Below are positions 45,494 through 53,766 of a stretch of DNA of 64,000 nucleotides, piece after piece (position 1 is the first letter of the stretch; the number at the start of each line of letters is the position of its first letter). Position numbers and translations under genes: made by a program. This stretch comes from JAKFDI01 sp044508835 (GTDB lineage Bacteria; Pseudomonadota; Gammaproteobacteria; Burkholderiales; Burkholderiaceae_C): assembly GCA_044508835.1 (NCBI GenBank), contig JBIQHD010000007.1:1-64000 (forward strand). Reading direction: 5' to 3'. The notes below the pieces were generated by a model. That model did no database searches. It was given only the letters and a program-made list of their open reading frames with translations, and was not told where the DNA came from.

Positions 45494-45576
45494 GGCCCAC
45501 CCCTACGCGCTTCGCGCGCCCCTCGAGGGGCAACACCAGCGGACCGGCAGAGCCGGATCCGCGGTGTTCGCTTGAT
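45494..45576. repeat. REP-like two-hairpin repeat, copy 2
   Basis: Starts directly after the lipoprotein stop. CCCCTCGAGGGGC (45519-45531) and GGACCGGCAGAGCCGGATCC (45541-45560) followed by GCGGTGTTCGCTTGAT. Same plan and near-identical second stem as 38556-38636. Part of a 492-bp gap without protein genes; the rest of the gap holds about 110 bp with nothing seen and then the riboswitch. Confidence 0.75.
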
Positions 45577-45685
45577 CATGGATTCGCGCATCGCGTGCCA
45601 CCTGACGAAGACGCCCTGCGGGGCATCTTCTCTTTTGTGGCGCCGCGCCTTGCCCGCACGCAAGCGGCCGCGGCGCGCGCTCCGC

Positions 45686-45691
45686 TATGAT
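45686..45691 (+). promoter_or_regulatory. -10 element of the cobalamin operon
   Basis: TATGAT just upstream of the riboswitch; predicted start about 45698, which is the expected few bases before the aptamer. No convincing -35. Confidence 0.45.
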
Positions 45692-45700
45692 TTCCGCTCG

Positions 45701-45906
45701 TTGGTGCTCGCGCCGGCCCTCCAGCCGGCGCGGTTAAACGGGAAGCAGGAAGAGCCGCGCTCCACGAGCGCCCTCCAACCTGAGCTGCCCCCGCAACGGT
45801 AAGCGGACGAAGGCCTTCGCGCCTGTCAGCTCGTGTCCACGTCCACTGGGCCCCGCGCCTGGGAAGGAAACACGGGTCGCCTCCGCCAGCCCGGATACCG
45901 GCCAAC
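45701..45906 (+). promoter_or_regulatory. Cobalamin riboswitch
   Basis: All sequence landmarks of the B12 aptamer are present in order: TTGGTGC (45701), TTAAACGGGAAGCAGGAA, GCTGCCCCCGCAACGGTAAG, CCACTGGG, TGGGAAGG, and the B12 box CAGCCCGGATACCGGCC (around 45888-45904). It controls btuB and, through it, the whole overlapping cob/btu operon, repressing at high adenosylcobalamin. The 80 nt between box and ATG hold the expression platform; a clear intrinsic terminator is absent, so control of btuB translation is likely. Confidence 0.96.
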
Positions 45907-45985
45907 AAGGTGCGGCGCGCCCGCGCGCCGCGTTCGTCGGAAGCCTGCGGGGAAGCGGGCGTCTGGATTCTCGGCACTCCTCACC

Positions 45986-47881
45986 ATGACCACCACCTTG
46001 CGGCGCCGCGCGCGCCCGTCCCGGCCGGGCCTCGCCCTCGGCCCGATCTCCCTTTGCCTGCTCGCCTCGGCCGCATCCGCCCAGACGCTGGTCGCCCGCG
46101 CGCCGGTGACCTTCGATCCCATCATCGTCACCGCCACGCGCACGCCGACGCCGCTCAGCCACGTGCTGGCCGACGTGACCGTGCTCACGCGCGAGGACAT
46201 CGAGCGCGCCGGCGCCGACTCCGTGGCCGACCTGCTGCGCCGCACGCCCGGCGTCGAACTCGCCCGCAGCGGCGGCCCGGCGGGCACCACCTCGCTGTTC
46301 CTGCGCGGCGGCGAGTCGCGCTTCACCAGCGTGCTGATCGACGGCGTGCGCGTTGATTCGCAATCGACGGGCGGCGCGTCCTGGCAGGGCATCGCGCTGT
46401 CGCAGGTGGAGCGCATCGAGATCGTGCGCGGCCCGGCGAGCTCGGTCTACGGCTCGGACGCCATCAGCGGCGTGGTGCAGATCTTCACCCGCCGCCCCGA
46501 GGGCCGCGGCGTCGAGGGCAGCGTCGGCCTGGGCGCCGGCAGCCAAGGCACGGCCAAGGGCGACGCGGTCGTCGGCTGGTCGAACGACACGGTGCAGGCG
46601 CAGGTGTCGGTGGCGCGCGAGGTGAGCAAGGGCTTCAACTCCTTCACCGACGCCGCGAGCACCACCTGGAACGCCGACCGCGACGGCTACCGCAGCCGCA
46701 GCGCGGCCGCGAGCCTCGGCCTGCGCATCAACCCGCAGCATCGGCTGGACCTGGCCGGCACGACCAGCCGCGTCGACGGCCAGTACGACGCCTTCGGCAA
46801 CAACGGCGCCGACGACCACAGCCTGCAGGACGTGGACACCCTGCGCGCCGCCTGGACGGCGCGCTGGCTGCCGGCCTGGACCAGCCTGGTCAGCGCCGGC
46901 CGCTCCGAGGACCGCTACGAGACGCGGCCGTCCGCCTACCTCACGCACACCAAGATCGACACCTACGCCTGGCAGAACGACGTCACCCTCGGCGCGCACG
47001 GCCTGAACGTGACGCTGGAGCGGCGCGAGGACAAGCTTGCGACCACCTCGCTGACCCAGACGCAGACCGCCGGGCGCGGCAGGCGCCACCAGGATTCGCT
47101 GGGCCTCGGCTACAGCTGGCGCGAGGGCGGGCGGGCGCTGCAGGTCCACCTGCGGCACGACGAGGACAGCGAGTTCGGCGGCCACACCACCGGCTCCGTC
47201 GCCGGCGGCATCGACGTGGCCGAGCATTGGCGCGTGCAGGCCTCGGCCGGCACCGGCTTTCGCGCGCCCACGCTGTACCAGCGCTTCAGCGAATACGGCA
47301 GCGCCACGCTGAAGCCCGAGAGCTCGCGCAACGTGGAGCTGGGCCTCGCCTGGCGCCGCGGCGTGCACGAGGCCAGCCTCACCGCCTACCGCAACCGCGT
47401 GACCGACCTCATCACCTTCGGCGCGCCCGACCCGGCCATCTGCCCCGGCGTCTTCGGCTGCTACGGCAACACCGGCCGCGCCACCCTGCAGGGCGTGACG
47501 CTGGCGGGCCGCACCGAGCTCGGCGACGTGCGGCTGTCGGCCTCGCTCGACCTGCAGTCGCCCAAGGATGCGGACACCGGCCGGCTGCTGCGCCGGCGCG
47601 CCCGCCAGCACGGCTCGGTCCGCGCCGAGACCGACGTGGCCGCGTGGTCGCTCGGCGCCGAGCTACTGGCCTCGGGCAAGCGCTACGACAACGACGCCAA
47701 CACGCTGGTGCTGGGCGGCTACGGCGTGCTCAACCTGGAGGCGCAGTACCGCCTGAACCCGGCGTGGAAGCTCGCGGTGCATCTGGACAACGTGTTCGAC
47801 AAGGACTATCAGCTGGCGAACAACTACGCCCTGGCAGGGCGCACGGTGTTCGTCAGCGCACGCTGGCAACCCACGCACTGA
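45986..47881 (+). CDS. btuB: TonB-dependent vitamin B12 receptor BtuB
   Basis: 631 residues from the ATG at 45986. Signal peptide ending ASAASAQ, TonB box near FDPIIVTATRTPT, plug domain (LTREDIERAGADSVADLLRR, LFLRGGESRFTSVLIDGVR), 22-strand barrel ending NYALAGRTVFVSARWQ. Imports cobalamin/cobinamide across the outer membrane. First gene after the riboswitch. Confidence 0.96.
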   Translation: MTTTLRRRARPSRPGLALGPISLCLLASAASAQTLVARAPVTFDPIIVTATRTPTPLSHVLADVTVLTREDIERAGADSVADLLRRTPGVELARSGGPAGTTSLFLRGGESRFTSVLIDGVRVDSQSTGGASWQGIALSQVERIEIVRGPASSVYGSDAISGVVQIFTRRPEGRGVEGSVGLGAGSQGTAKGDAVVGWSNDTVQAQVSVAREVSKGFNSFTDAASTTWNADRDGYRSRSAAASLGLRINPQHRLDLAGTTSRVDGQYDAFGNNGADDHSLQDVDTLRAAWTARWLPAWTSLVSAGRSEDRYETRPSAYLTHTKIDTYAWQNDVTLGAHGLNVTLERREDKLATTSLTQTQTAGRGRRHQDSLGLGYSWREGGRALQVHLRHDEDSEFGGHTTGSVAGGIDVAEHWRVQASAGTGFRAPTLYQRFSEYGSATLKPESSRNVELGLAWRRGVHEASLTAYRNRVTDLITFGAPDPAICPGVFGCYGNTGRATLQGVTLAGRTELGDVRLSASLDLQSPKDADTGRLLRRRARQHGSVRAETDVAAWSLGAELLASGKRYDNDANTLVLGGYGVLNLEAQYRLNPAWKLAVHLDNVFDKDYQLANNYALAGRTVFVSARWQPTH

Positions 47882-47897
47882 GTCGACGAAGAGCAGC

Positions 47898-48461
47898 ATG
47901 GCGGACCACCACCTCATCCTCGGCGGGCAGCGCAGCGGCAAGTCGCGCCATGCGGAAGCGCTGGCGCAGGCCTGGCTGCGCCGCGCGCCGGCGCATGAGG
48001 CGGTGCTGGTCGCCACCGCCGAGGCGCACGACGACGAGATGCGCGCGCGCATCGCCCGCCACCGCGCCGACCGCGCGCGGCGCGTGCCGGCGCTGCGCAC
48101 GGTGGAGGAGTCGCGGCGCCTGCCCGAGGCCATCGCGGCGCACGCGGCGGCGCACCGCCTGCTGGTGGTCGACTGCCTGACGCTGTGGCTCACCCACCTG
48201 CTGATGCCGGCGCAGGGCGAGGCGCTGGACGATGCCGCCTGGGCCGCGCGGCAGGCCGCGCTGTGCACCGCGCTGCGGGGCGCCGCCGGCCCGGTGCTGC
48301 TGGTTTCCAACGAGATCGGCTTCGGCGTCATCCCGCCTTCGCCCGAGTCGCGCCGCTTCGTCGACGCGCTGGGCTTGCTGCACCAGCAGGTGGCGGGCGA
48401 ATGCGCGCGCGTGACGCTGATGGTGGCCGGCCTGCCGATGGCGGTGAAGGGCGCGGCATGA
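47898..48461 (+). CDS. cobU: Adenosylcobinamide kinase/guanylyltransferase
   Basis: 187 residues. P-loop LILGGQRSGKSRHAE, the His guanylylated in HDDEMRARIARHRADR, LLVVDCLTLWLTHL Walker B, and VSNEIGFGVIP. Phosphorylates adenosylcobinamide and adds GMP, allowing salvage. 16 bp after btuB; its stop overlaps btuF. Called cobP in Pseudomonas nomenclature. Confidence 0.95.
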   Translation: MADHHLILGGQRSGKSRHAEALAQAWLRRAPAHEAVLVATAEAHDDEMRARIARHRADRARRVPALRTVEESRRLPEAIAAHAAAHRLLVVDCLTLWLTHLLMPAQGEALDDAAWAARQAALCTALRGAAGPVLLVSNEIGFGVIPPSPESRRFVDALGLLHQQVAGECARVTLMVAGLPMAVKGAA

Positions 48462-49318
48462 AACGGCTTCTCGCGATCCTGCTCGCCGGCCTGCTGTGCG
48501 GCAGCGCGTTCGCGCAGATCCAGCTGCGCGACGACCTCGGCCGCACGCACGACTTCGCCGCGCCGCCCGCGCGCATCGTGAGCCTCTTGCCCTCGCTCAC
48601 CGAGAGCGTGTGCGTGCTCGGCGCCTGCGCGCGGCTGGTGGGCGCGGACCGCTTCTCCAACTGGCCGGCCGAGGCCCGCGCGCTGCCGCGCGTGGGCGGG
48701 CTGGAGGATGCGCAGGTCGAGCGCATCGTCGCGCTGCGGCCCGACGTGGTGCTGGCCGGCACCTCGGCGCGCGTGATCGACCGGCTCCAATCGCTGGGCC
48801 TCACCGTGGTGGTGCTGCGCTCCGAGACCTATGCCGACGTGCGCCGCACGCTCGACGCCCTGGCCCGCCTGCTCGGCACGCCCGAGCGCGCGGCGCCGCT
48901 GTGGCAGCGCATCGAGGGCGAGCTGCAGGCCGCCGCGGCCCGCGTGCCGCCGGCGCTGCGCGGCAGGACCGTGTACTTCGAGATCGCCGCCGGCCCCTAT
49001 GCCGCCGGCGCCGGCTCCTTCATCGGCGAGACGCTCGAGCGCCTGGGCCTCGCCAACGTGGTGCCGCCCGAGCTCGGCCCCTTCCCCAAGCTCAGCGGCG
49101 AGTACGTGGTGCGCGCCCAGCCCGACGTGGTGATGGCCGCGTGGCGCGAACTGCGCGGCATGCCCGCGCGCCCCGGCTGGGGCCGCCTGCGCGCGCTCGA
49201 CGGGCGCGTGTGCGGCTTCGACAACGAGCAGTTCGACATGCTCACCCGCCCCGGTCCGCGCATGGGCGAGGCGGCGACGGTCCTGGCCGACTGCCTGGCC
49301 GGCCTGCGCGCGCCATGA
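48458..49318 (+). CDS. btuF: Periplasmic cobalamin-binding protein BtuF
   Basis: 286 residues. Signal peptide ending LLCGSAFAQ; RIVSLLPSLTESVCVLGACARLVG is the classic BtuF/FepB-type opening, with FSNWPAEARALPRVGG and LRPDVVLAG. Delivers corrinoid to BtuCD. Both ends overlap neighbours by ATGA. Confidence 0.93.
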   Translation: MKRLLAILLAGLLCGSAFAQIQLRDDLGRTHDFAAPPARIVSLLPSLTESVCVLGACARLVGADRFSNWPAEARALPRVGGLEDAQVERIVALRPDVVLAGTSARVIDRLQSLGLTVVVLRSETYADVRRTLDALARLLGTPERAAPLWQRIEGELQAAAARVPPALRGRTVYFEIAAGPYAAGAGSFIGETLERLGLANVVPPELGPFPKLSGEYVVRAQPDVVMAAWRELRGMPARPGWGRLRALDGRVCGFDNEQFDMLTRPGPRMGEAATVLADCLAGLRAP

Positions 49319-50370
49319 GTTCCGTGCTGCCGGCCGTGGGGGCGAAAGATGCCGCGGCGCTCGATGCCGCGCGGCGCGTGCGCCTGGTACGCGGCCTGCT
49401 GCTGGCGGGCGGGGTGCTGGTGCTGCTGGGCCTGGCGGTCGGCAGCGAGGGCTGGTCGTGGCAGGCGCTGCGCGCCGACCTCGGCGGGCCGCAGGCCGAA
49501 TTGATCGTCGGCCAGATCCGCGCGCCGCGCACGCTCGGCGCGCTGCTGGTGGGCGCGCTGCTGGGCGTGGCCGGCGCGGTGGCGCAGGGCCTGTTCCGCA
49601 ATCCGCTGGCCGACCCCTACCTGCTGGGCTCGGCCGCCGGCGCCTCGCTGGGCGTGGTGCTCGTGCTGGCCGCGGGCTCGGCGCTCGGCCAGGCCGTCGG
49701 GCCGGCCGCGGCGCAGTGGATCCAGCAGGCGGGGCTGGTGGCCGGCGCCTTCGCCGGCGCGGTGGCCGGCGTGTCGCTCACGCTGGTACTCGCCAGCGGC
49801 GCGCAGCAGACCTTGCGGCTGCTGCTCGCTGGCGTGGTCGTCGGCGTGGTGCTGGGCGCGGCCAGCGACCTCATCACCACCCGGTCGCCCGACGCGCTGC
49901 GCGGCAAGCAGATGTTCATGCTGGGCAGCACCGGCTTCCTCGGTTGGGGCAGCGTGGCGCTGCTGGCCGGCGGGCTGGCGGTCTCGCTGCCGCCGGTGTG
50001 GCGGCTGGCGCGCGCGCTGGACGCGCTGACGCTGGGCGAGGACAGCGCCGCCAGCCTCGGCCTGCCGCTCGCGCGCATCCGCCTCGCGCTGGTGCTGCTG
50101 CTGTCGCTGTGCACGGGGCTCGCGGTGTCGCAGGCCGGGGCGGTGGCCTTCGTCGGGCTGGTGTCGCCGCACCTCGTGCGGCGCTTCGCGCCCTCGACCC
50201 ACGGCTTCACGCTGATGGCCAGCGCCGGCATGGGCGGCGTGCTGCTGCTCGCGGCCGACGTGCTGGCGCGCGGCCTCATCGCGCCGGAGGAACTGCCGGT
50301 GGGCGTGCTCACGGCGGTGCTCGGCGGCAGCTACCTCCTCTGGCTGCTGCACCGCCGGAGGCTCGCATGA
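49315..50370 (+). CDS. btuC: Cobalamin ABC transporter permease BtuC
   Basis: 351 residues, about ten TM helices (FecCD family). IRAPRTLGALLVGALLGVAG, GLFRNPLADPYLLGSAAGAS and AVAFVGLVSPHLVRRF are strongly conserved. ATGA overlaps with btuF and btuD. Confidence 0.95.
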   Translation: MSSVLPAVGAKDAAALDAARRVRLVRGLLLAGGVLVLLGLAVGSEGWSWQALRADLGGPQAELIVGQIRAPRTLGALLVGALLGVAGAVAQGLFRNPLADPYLLGSAAGASLGVVLVLAAGSALGQAVGPAAAQWIQQAGLVAGAFAGAVAGVSLTLVLASGAQQTLRLLLAGVVVGVVLGAASDLITTRSPDALRGKQMFMLGSTGFLGWGSVALLAGGLAVSLPPVWRLARALDALTLGEDSAASLGLPLARIRLALVLLLSLCTGLAVSQAGAVAFVGLVSPHLVRRFAPSTHGFTLMASAGMGGVLLLAADVLARGLIAPEELPVGVLTAVLGGSYLLWLLHRRRLA

Positions 50371-51128
50371 CGCTCGCCGCCCGCGACGTGACGCTCGCGC
50401 TCGGCGGCCGGCCGGTGCTGCGCGGGGTGTCGTGCGAACTCGGTCGCGGCTGGACGGCCATCGTCGGCCCCAACGGCGCGGGCAAGTCGACGCTGCTGCG
50501 CGTGCTGGCCGGGCTGAAACGGCCCGATGCGGGAGCGGTGACGCTCGACGGCGAGGACCTCGCCCGCATGACGCCGCAGGCGCGCGGCCGGCGCATCGCC
50601 TGGCTGGCGCAGCAGGGCGAAGCCGGCGGCGACCTGAGCGGGCGCGAGACGGTGCACCTCGGCCGGCTGCCGCACCTGGGCCTGTTCGGCGCGCCGGGCC
50701 CGGCCGACGAGGCCGTGGTCGATGCGGCGCTCGCCGCCACCGAATCCGCCGGCTGGCAGCACCGCCGGCTGCACGAGCTCTCCGGCGGCGAACGCCAGCG
50801 CCTGCTGCTGGCGCGCGCGCTCGCCACCGAGGCGCCGGTGCTGCTGCTGGACGAGCCCACCACCCACCTCGACCCGCCGCACCAGGTGGCGCTGGCGCGG
50901 CTGTTCCGCCGGCTCGCCGCCACGCACACGCTGGTGACGGTGCTGCACGACCTGCCGCTCGCGCTGCTGGCCGACCGCGTGCTGCTGCTGGACGCGGGCC
51001 GGGTGCTGGCCCACGCCGGCCACGACGACCCGGCGCTTCACGCCGCGATCGTCAGCCTGTTCCAGGGCGCCGTGCGCATCCGTCGGGATGGCCGGCGCGC
51101 CACCGTCGTTCCCGCGCTGGAGGATTGA
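50367..51128 (+). CDS. btuD: Cobalamin ABC transporter ATPase BtuD
   Basis: 253 residues. Walker A IVGPNGAGKSTLLR, Q-loop IAWLAQQGE, signature ELSGGERQRLLLARAL, Walker B VLLLDEPTTHLD, H-loop TVLHDLPLA. Motor of BtuCDF. Confidence 0.95.
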   Translation: MTLAARDVTLALGGRPVLRGVSCELGRGWTAIVGPNGAGKSTLLRVLAGLKRPDAGAVTLDGEDLARMTPQARGRRIAWLAQQGEAGGDLSGRETVHLGRLPHLGLFGAPGPADEAVVDAALAATESAGWQHRRLHELSGGERQRLLLARALATEAPVLLLDEPTTHLDPPHQVALARLFRRLAATHTLVTVLHDLPLALLADRVLLLDAGRVLAHAGHDDPALHAAIVSLFQGAVRIRRDGRRATVVPALED

Positions 51129-51698
51129 ATGCAGATCGTCGCCCCGCCCACCGAACGCACGACGCCCAAGCCCACCGGCGAACGGCGCGGCCTCGTCATC
51201 GTCCACACCGGCCACGGCAAGGGCAAGAGCACCGCCGCCTTCGGCCTGGCGCTGCGTGCGCACGGGCGCGGCCAGGCGGTGAAGATCTACCAGTTCATGA
51301 AGGTGCCCAGCGCCCGCTTCGGCGAGCACCGGCTGTTCGAGCAGTTGGGCGTGCCCATCGAGGGCCTGGGCGACGGCTTCAGCTGGAAGAGCCGCGACCT
51401 GGAGCATTCGGCACAGCTTGCGCGGGGCGGCTGGGCGCGCGCCGAGGCCACGATCCGCGCGGGCGGGCACTTCCTCGTCGTGCTCGACGAGATCATGTAC
51501 CCGCTGCGCTACGGCTGGCTGCCGCTTCCGCCGGTGCTCGCGGCGCTGCGCGAGCGGCCGCCGCACGTGCACGTGGTGCTGACGGGGCGGAATGCGCCGC
51601 AGGAGCTGGTCGACCTCGCCGACACGGTGACCGAGATGACCTTGGTGAAGCACCACTTCCAGGCCGGCGTCCCCGCGCAACGCGGCATCGAGGACTGA
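51129..51698 (+). CDS. cobO: Cob(I)yrinic acid a,c-diamide adenosyltransferase
   Basis: 189 residues (BtuR/CobA type). P-loop VHTGHGKGKSTAAFGLALRA, KIYQFMKVPS, VVLDEIMYPLRYGWL. Adds the 5'-deoxyadenosyl group to the corrinoid Co. It starts directly after the btuD TGA and its own stop overlaps cbiB (TGATG). Confidence 0.96.
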   Translation: MQIVAPPTERTTPKPTGERRGLVIVHTGHGKGKSTAAFGLALRAHGRGQAVKIYQFMKVPSARFGEHRLFEQLGVPIEGLGDGFSWKSRDLEHSAQLARGGWARAEATIRAGGHFLVVLDEIMYPLRYGWLPLPPVLAALRERPPHVHVVLTGRNAPQELVDLADTVTEMTLVKHHFQAGVPAQRGIED

Positions 51699-52795
51699 TG
51701 CAGGACGCCGGCCTCGCCTGCGCCGCCGCCCTCGCGCTGGCCTGGGCCTGGGACGCCTTCTTCGGCGAGCCGCGCAACGCGCTGCACCCGGTGGCCTGGC
51801 TGGGCCGGGGGCTCGCGCCGCTGGGGCGCACGTTGAGCGCGTGGCGGCCGGTGCCGGCGTTCGTCGGCGGGGCGCTGGCGTGGTGCACGGCGGCGGCCCT
51901 GCTCGGCGCCGCCGCCTGGGTCTGGCAGCGGTGGGCGCTCGGCCAGCCCTGGCCGCTGGCCGCGCTGCTGCTCGCGCCGATGCTCAAGCCCTGCTTCGCC
52001 TGGCGCATGCTGCGCGACGAGGTGGCGGCGGTGGAAGCGGCGCTGGCGCAGGGCGAGGCCGCCGCGCGCGAGCGCCTCGCCCGGCTGGTGAGCCGCGACG
52101 TGCAGGCGATGGACGCGCACGCCCTGCGCGAGACGGCGCTTTCGACGCTGGCCGAGAACCTCAACGACTCGGTGGTGGCGCCGCTGTTCTGGTTCGCGCT
52201 CGCCGGCCTGCCCGGCGCCGTGGTGTATCGCCTCGCGAACACGCTGGACGCGATGTGGGGCTACCGCGGCCGCTTCGAGTGGGCCGGCAAGTGGGCGGCG
52301 CGCGCCGACGACGCGCTGTCGTGGCTGCCGGCGCGGCTCACCGCGCTGCTGCTGTACCCGGCGCTGCACCGCCTGCGGGCCGAGGCAGCCCGCACGCCCT
52401 CGCCCAACGGCGGCTGGCCGATGGGCGCGCTGGCGCTGCGGCTGGGCGTGCGGCTGCGCAAGCCGGGCGTCTATGCGCTGAATGCGGCGGCGGCCTCGCC
52501 GGCGGCGGGCGACACGGCGCACGCGCTGACGCTCTGCCACCGGGCAGCCCGCACGGCGGCCCTGCTGGCAGGCGGCACCTGCCTGCTCGTACACACCTTC
52601 GCCTTCGCGGACGCCGCACGCCAAGAAAAACCGTTCGCACTGAGCTTGTCGAAGTGCCCGTGCATCCTGAGCCTGTCGAAGGGACTGAGCTTGTCGAAGT
52701 GCCCGTGCGCGGAAACGGGGCTTCGACAAGCTCAGCCCGAACGGTTCTCGCGGGCGGATCGCAACCTCGCGAGAGGCACGGCATGGCTGCGCTGA
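51698..52795 (+). CDS. cbiB: Adenosylcobinamide-phosphate synthase, C-terminus extended by a repeat
   Basis: 365 residues. Integral membrane enzyme joining adenosylcobyric acid to aminopropanol phosphate (cobD in Pseudomonas naming). WDAFFGEPRNALHPVAWLG, SRDVQAMDAHALRETALSTL, ENLNDSVVAPLFWFALAGLP, YRLANTLDAMWGYRG are family landmarks. Residues from about 311 on are not cbiB-like: they are encoded by the GCTTGTCGAAG repeat (52629-52746), giving ALSLSKCP and LRQAQPERF peptides. Its end overlaps the next gene by 13 bp. Typical length is about 300-320, so the tail is an insertion product; activity is probably retained because the core is intact. Confidence 0.93.
   Translation: MQDAGLACAAALALAWAWDAFFGEPRNALHPVAWLGRGLAPLGRTLSAWRPVPAFVGGALAWCTAAALLGAAAWVWQRWALGQPWPLAALLLAPMLKPCFAWRMLRDEVAAVEAALAQGEAAARERLARLVSRDVQAMDAHALRETALSTLAENLNDSVVAPLFWFALAGLPGAVVYRLANTLDAMWGYRGRFEWAGKWAARADDALSWLPARLTALLLYPALHRLRAEAARTPSPNGGWPMGALALRLGVRLRKPGVYALNAAAASPAAGDTAHALTLCHRAARTAALLAGGTCLLVHTFAFADAARQEKPFALSLSKCPCILSLSKGLSLSKCPCAETGLRQAQPERFSRADRNLARGTAWLR
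52629..52746. repeat. CTGAGCTTGTCGAAG repeat cluster in cbiB
   Basis: Three direct copies of CTGAGC(T/C)TGTCGAAG at 52640-52654, 52667-52681 and 52685-52699, plus one inverted copy CTTCGACAAGCTCAG at 52721-52735. The outer ends are inverted repeats of 26 bp with two mismatches (52629-52654 and 52721-52746). GTGCCCGTGC follows two of the direct copies. This 15-mer is a REP-like sequence widespread in proteobacterial genomes. The set is in frame with cbiB and contains no stop codon. Confidence 0.9.
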
Positions 52796-53766
52796 CCCGC
52801 GTCCACGGCGGCCCGGACGCGCGCGGCCCGGCGCGGTGGGACTTCTCCACCAATGCCGTCGCCGGCGGCGCCTGCCCCATCGCGCTGCGCGCCCTGCGCC
52901 GCGCCGACCCGCGCCACTACCCCGACCCGGCCTACCACGCGCTGCGCGAGGCGCTGGCCGGCTGGCACGGCGTGGCGCCGGCGCGCGTGCTCGTCGCCGC
53001 CAGCGCCAGCGAGTTCATCCAGCGCGTCACCGCCGTCGGCCAGCGCCTGCGGCCGGGCGCGGTGGCGCTGCCGGCACATGCCTATGGCGACTACGCCGCG
53101 GCGGCGCAGGCGGCCGGACGGCCCGTGGTGCCGCACGGCGACGCCCCGGCCACGCTGCGCTGGTGCTGCGACCCCTCGTCGCCCCTGGGCGAGGACGCGC
53201 CGCCGCCGGCCGCGCCGGGCGGCGTCACCACGGTGCTCGACAGCGTCTACGCGCCGCTGCGGCTCGACGGCGAAAGCCCCTGGACGGCCGACGCGCGCGA
53301 TGCCGTGTTCACGCTGCACAGCCCCAACAAGGCCCTGGGCCTGACGGGCATCCGCGCCGCCTACGCCATCGCGCCGCGGTCGGCCTGGGCCGGCGCGTGG
53401 GTGCAGGCGCTCGACGCCGCCGCGCCCTCCTGGCCGCTCGGCGCGCACGGCGTGGCGCTGCTGCAGGCGTGGGTGACGCCCGAGGCGCAGGCCTGGCTCG
53501 CGCGGCGGCGCGACCGGCTGCGCGCCTGGAAGCAGCTGCAGATCCACCGCCTGCAGGCGCTCGGCGCCGAGGTGCGCGCGAGCCGCACCAACTTCTTCTG
53601 CGTGCGCTGGCCGATGGGCGTCACGCCGGCCGCGCTGCGTGCGCAGGGCATCGCCGTGCGCGACGCCGCGTCCTTCGGCCTGCCCGGCTGGGTGCGGCTG
53701 AGCGTGCAGCCGCCGGCGGCGCAGCGGGCGCTGATGGCGGCATTGACACGAGGGGAACCGGGATGA
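52783..53766 (+). CDS. cobD: Threonine-phosphate decarboxylase (L-threonine-O-3-phosphate)
   Basis: 327 residues from the ATG at 52783. Fold-type I PLP enzyme making (R)-1-amino-2-propanol phosphate, the linker in B12 (CobD in Salmonella, CobC in Pseudomonas). WDFSTNAVAGGACPIAL opening, PLP Lys in HSPNKALGLTGIR, and RASRTNFFCVRWP near the C-terminus. Overlaps cbiB by 13 bp; its stop overlaps cobQ. Confidence 0.92.
   Translation: MAALTRVHGGPDARGPARWDFSTNAVAGGACPIALRALRRADPRHYPDPAYHALREALAGWHGVAPARVLVAASASEFIQRVTAVGQRLRPGAVALPAHAYGDYAAAAQAAGRPVVPHGDAPATLRWCCDPSSPLGEDAPPPAAPGGVTTVLDSVYAPLRLDGESPWTADARDAVFTLHSPNKALGLTGIRAAYAIAPRSAWAGAWVQALDAAAPSWPLGAHGVALLQAWVTPEAQAWLARRRDRLRAWKQLQIHRLQALGAEVRASRTNFFCVRWPMGVTPAALRAQGIAVRDAASFGLPGWVRLSVQPPAAQRALMAALTRGEPG

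Noticed and set aside
52629..52746. CRISPR-like reading of the CTGAGCTTGTCGAAG copies
   Set aside because: Copies are unevenly spaced (12 and 3 bp apart), one is inverted, and there are no spacers of uniform length.
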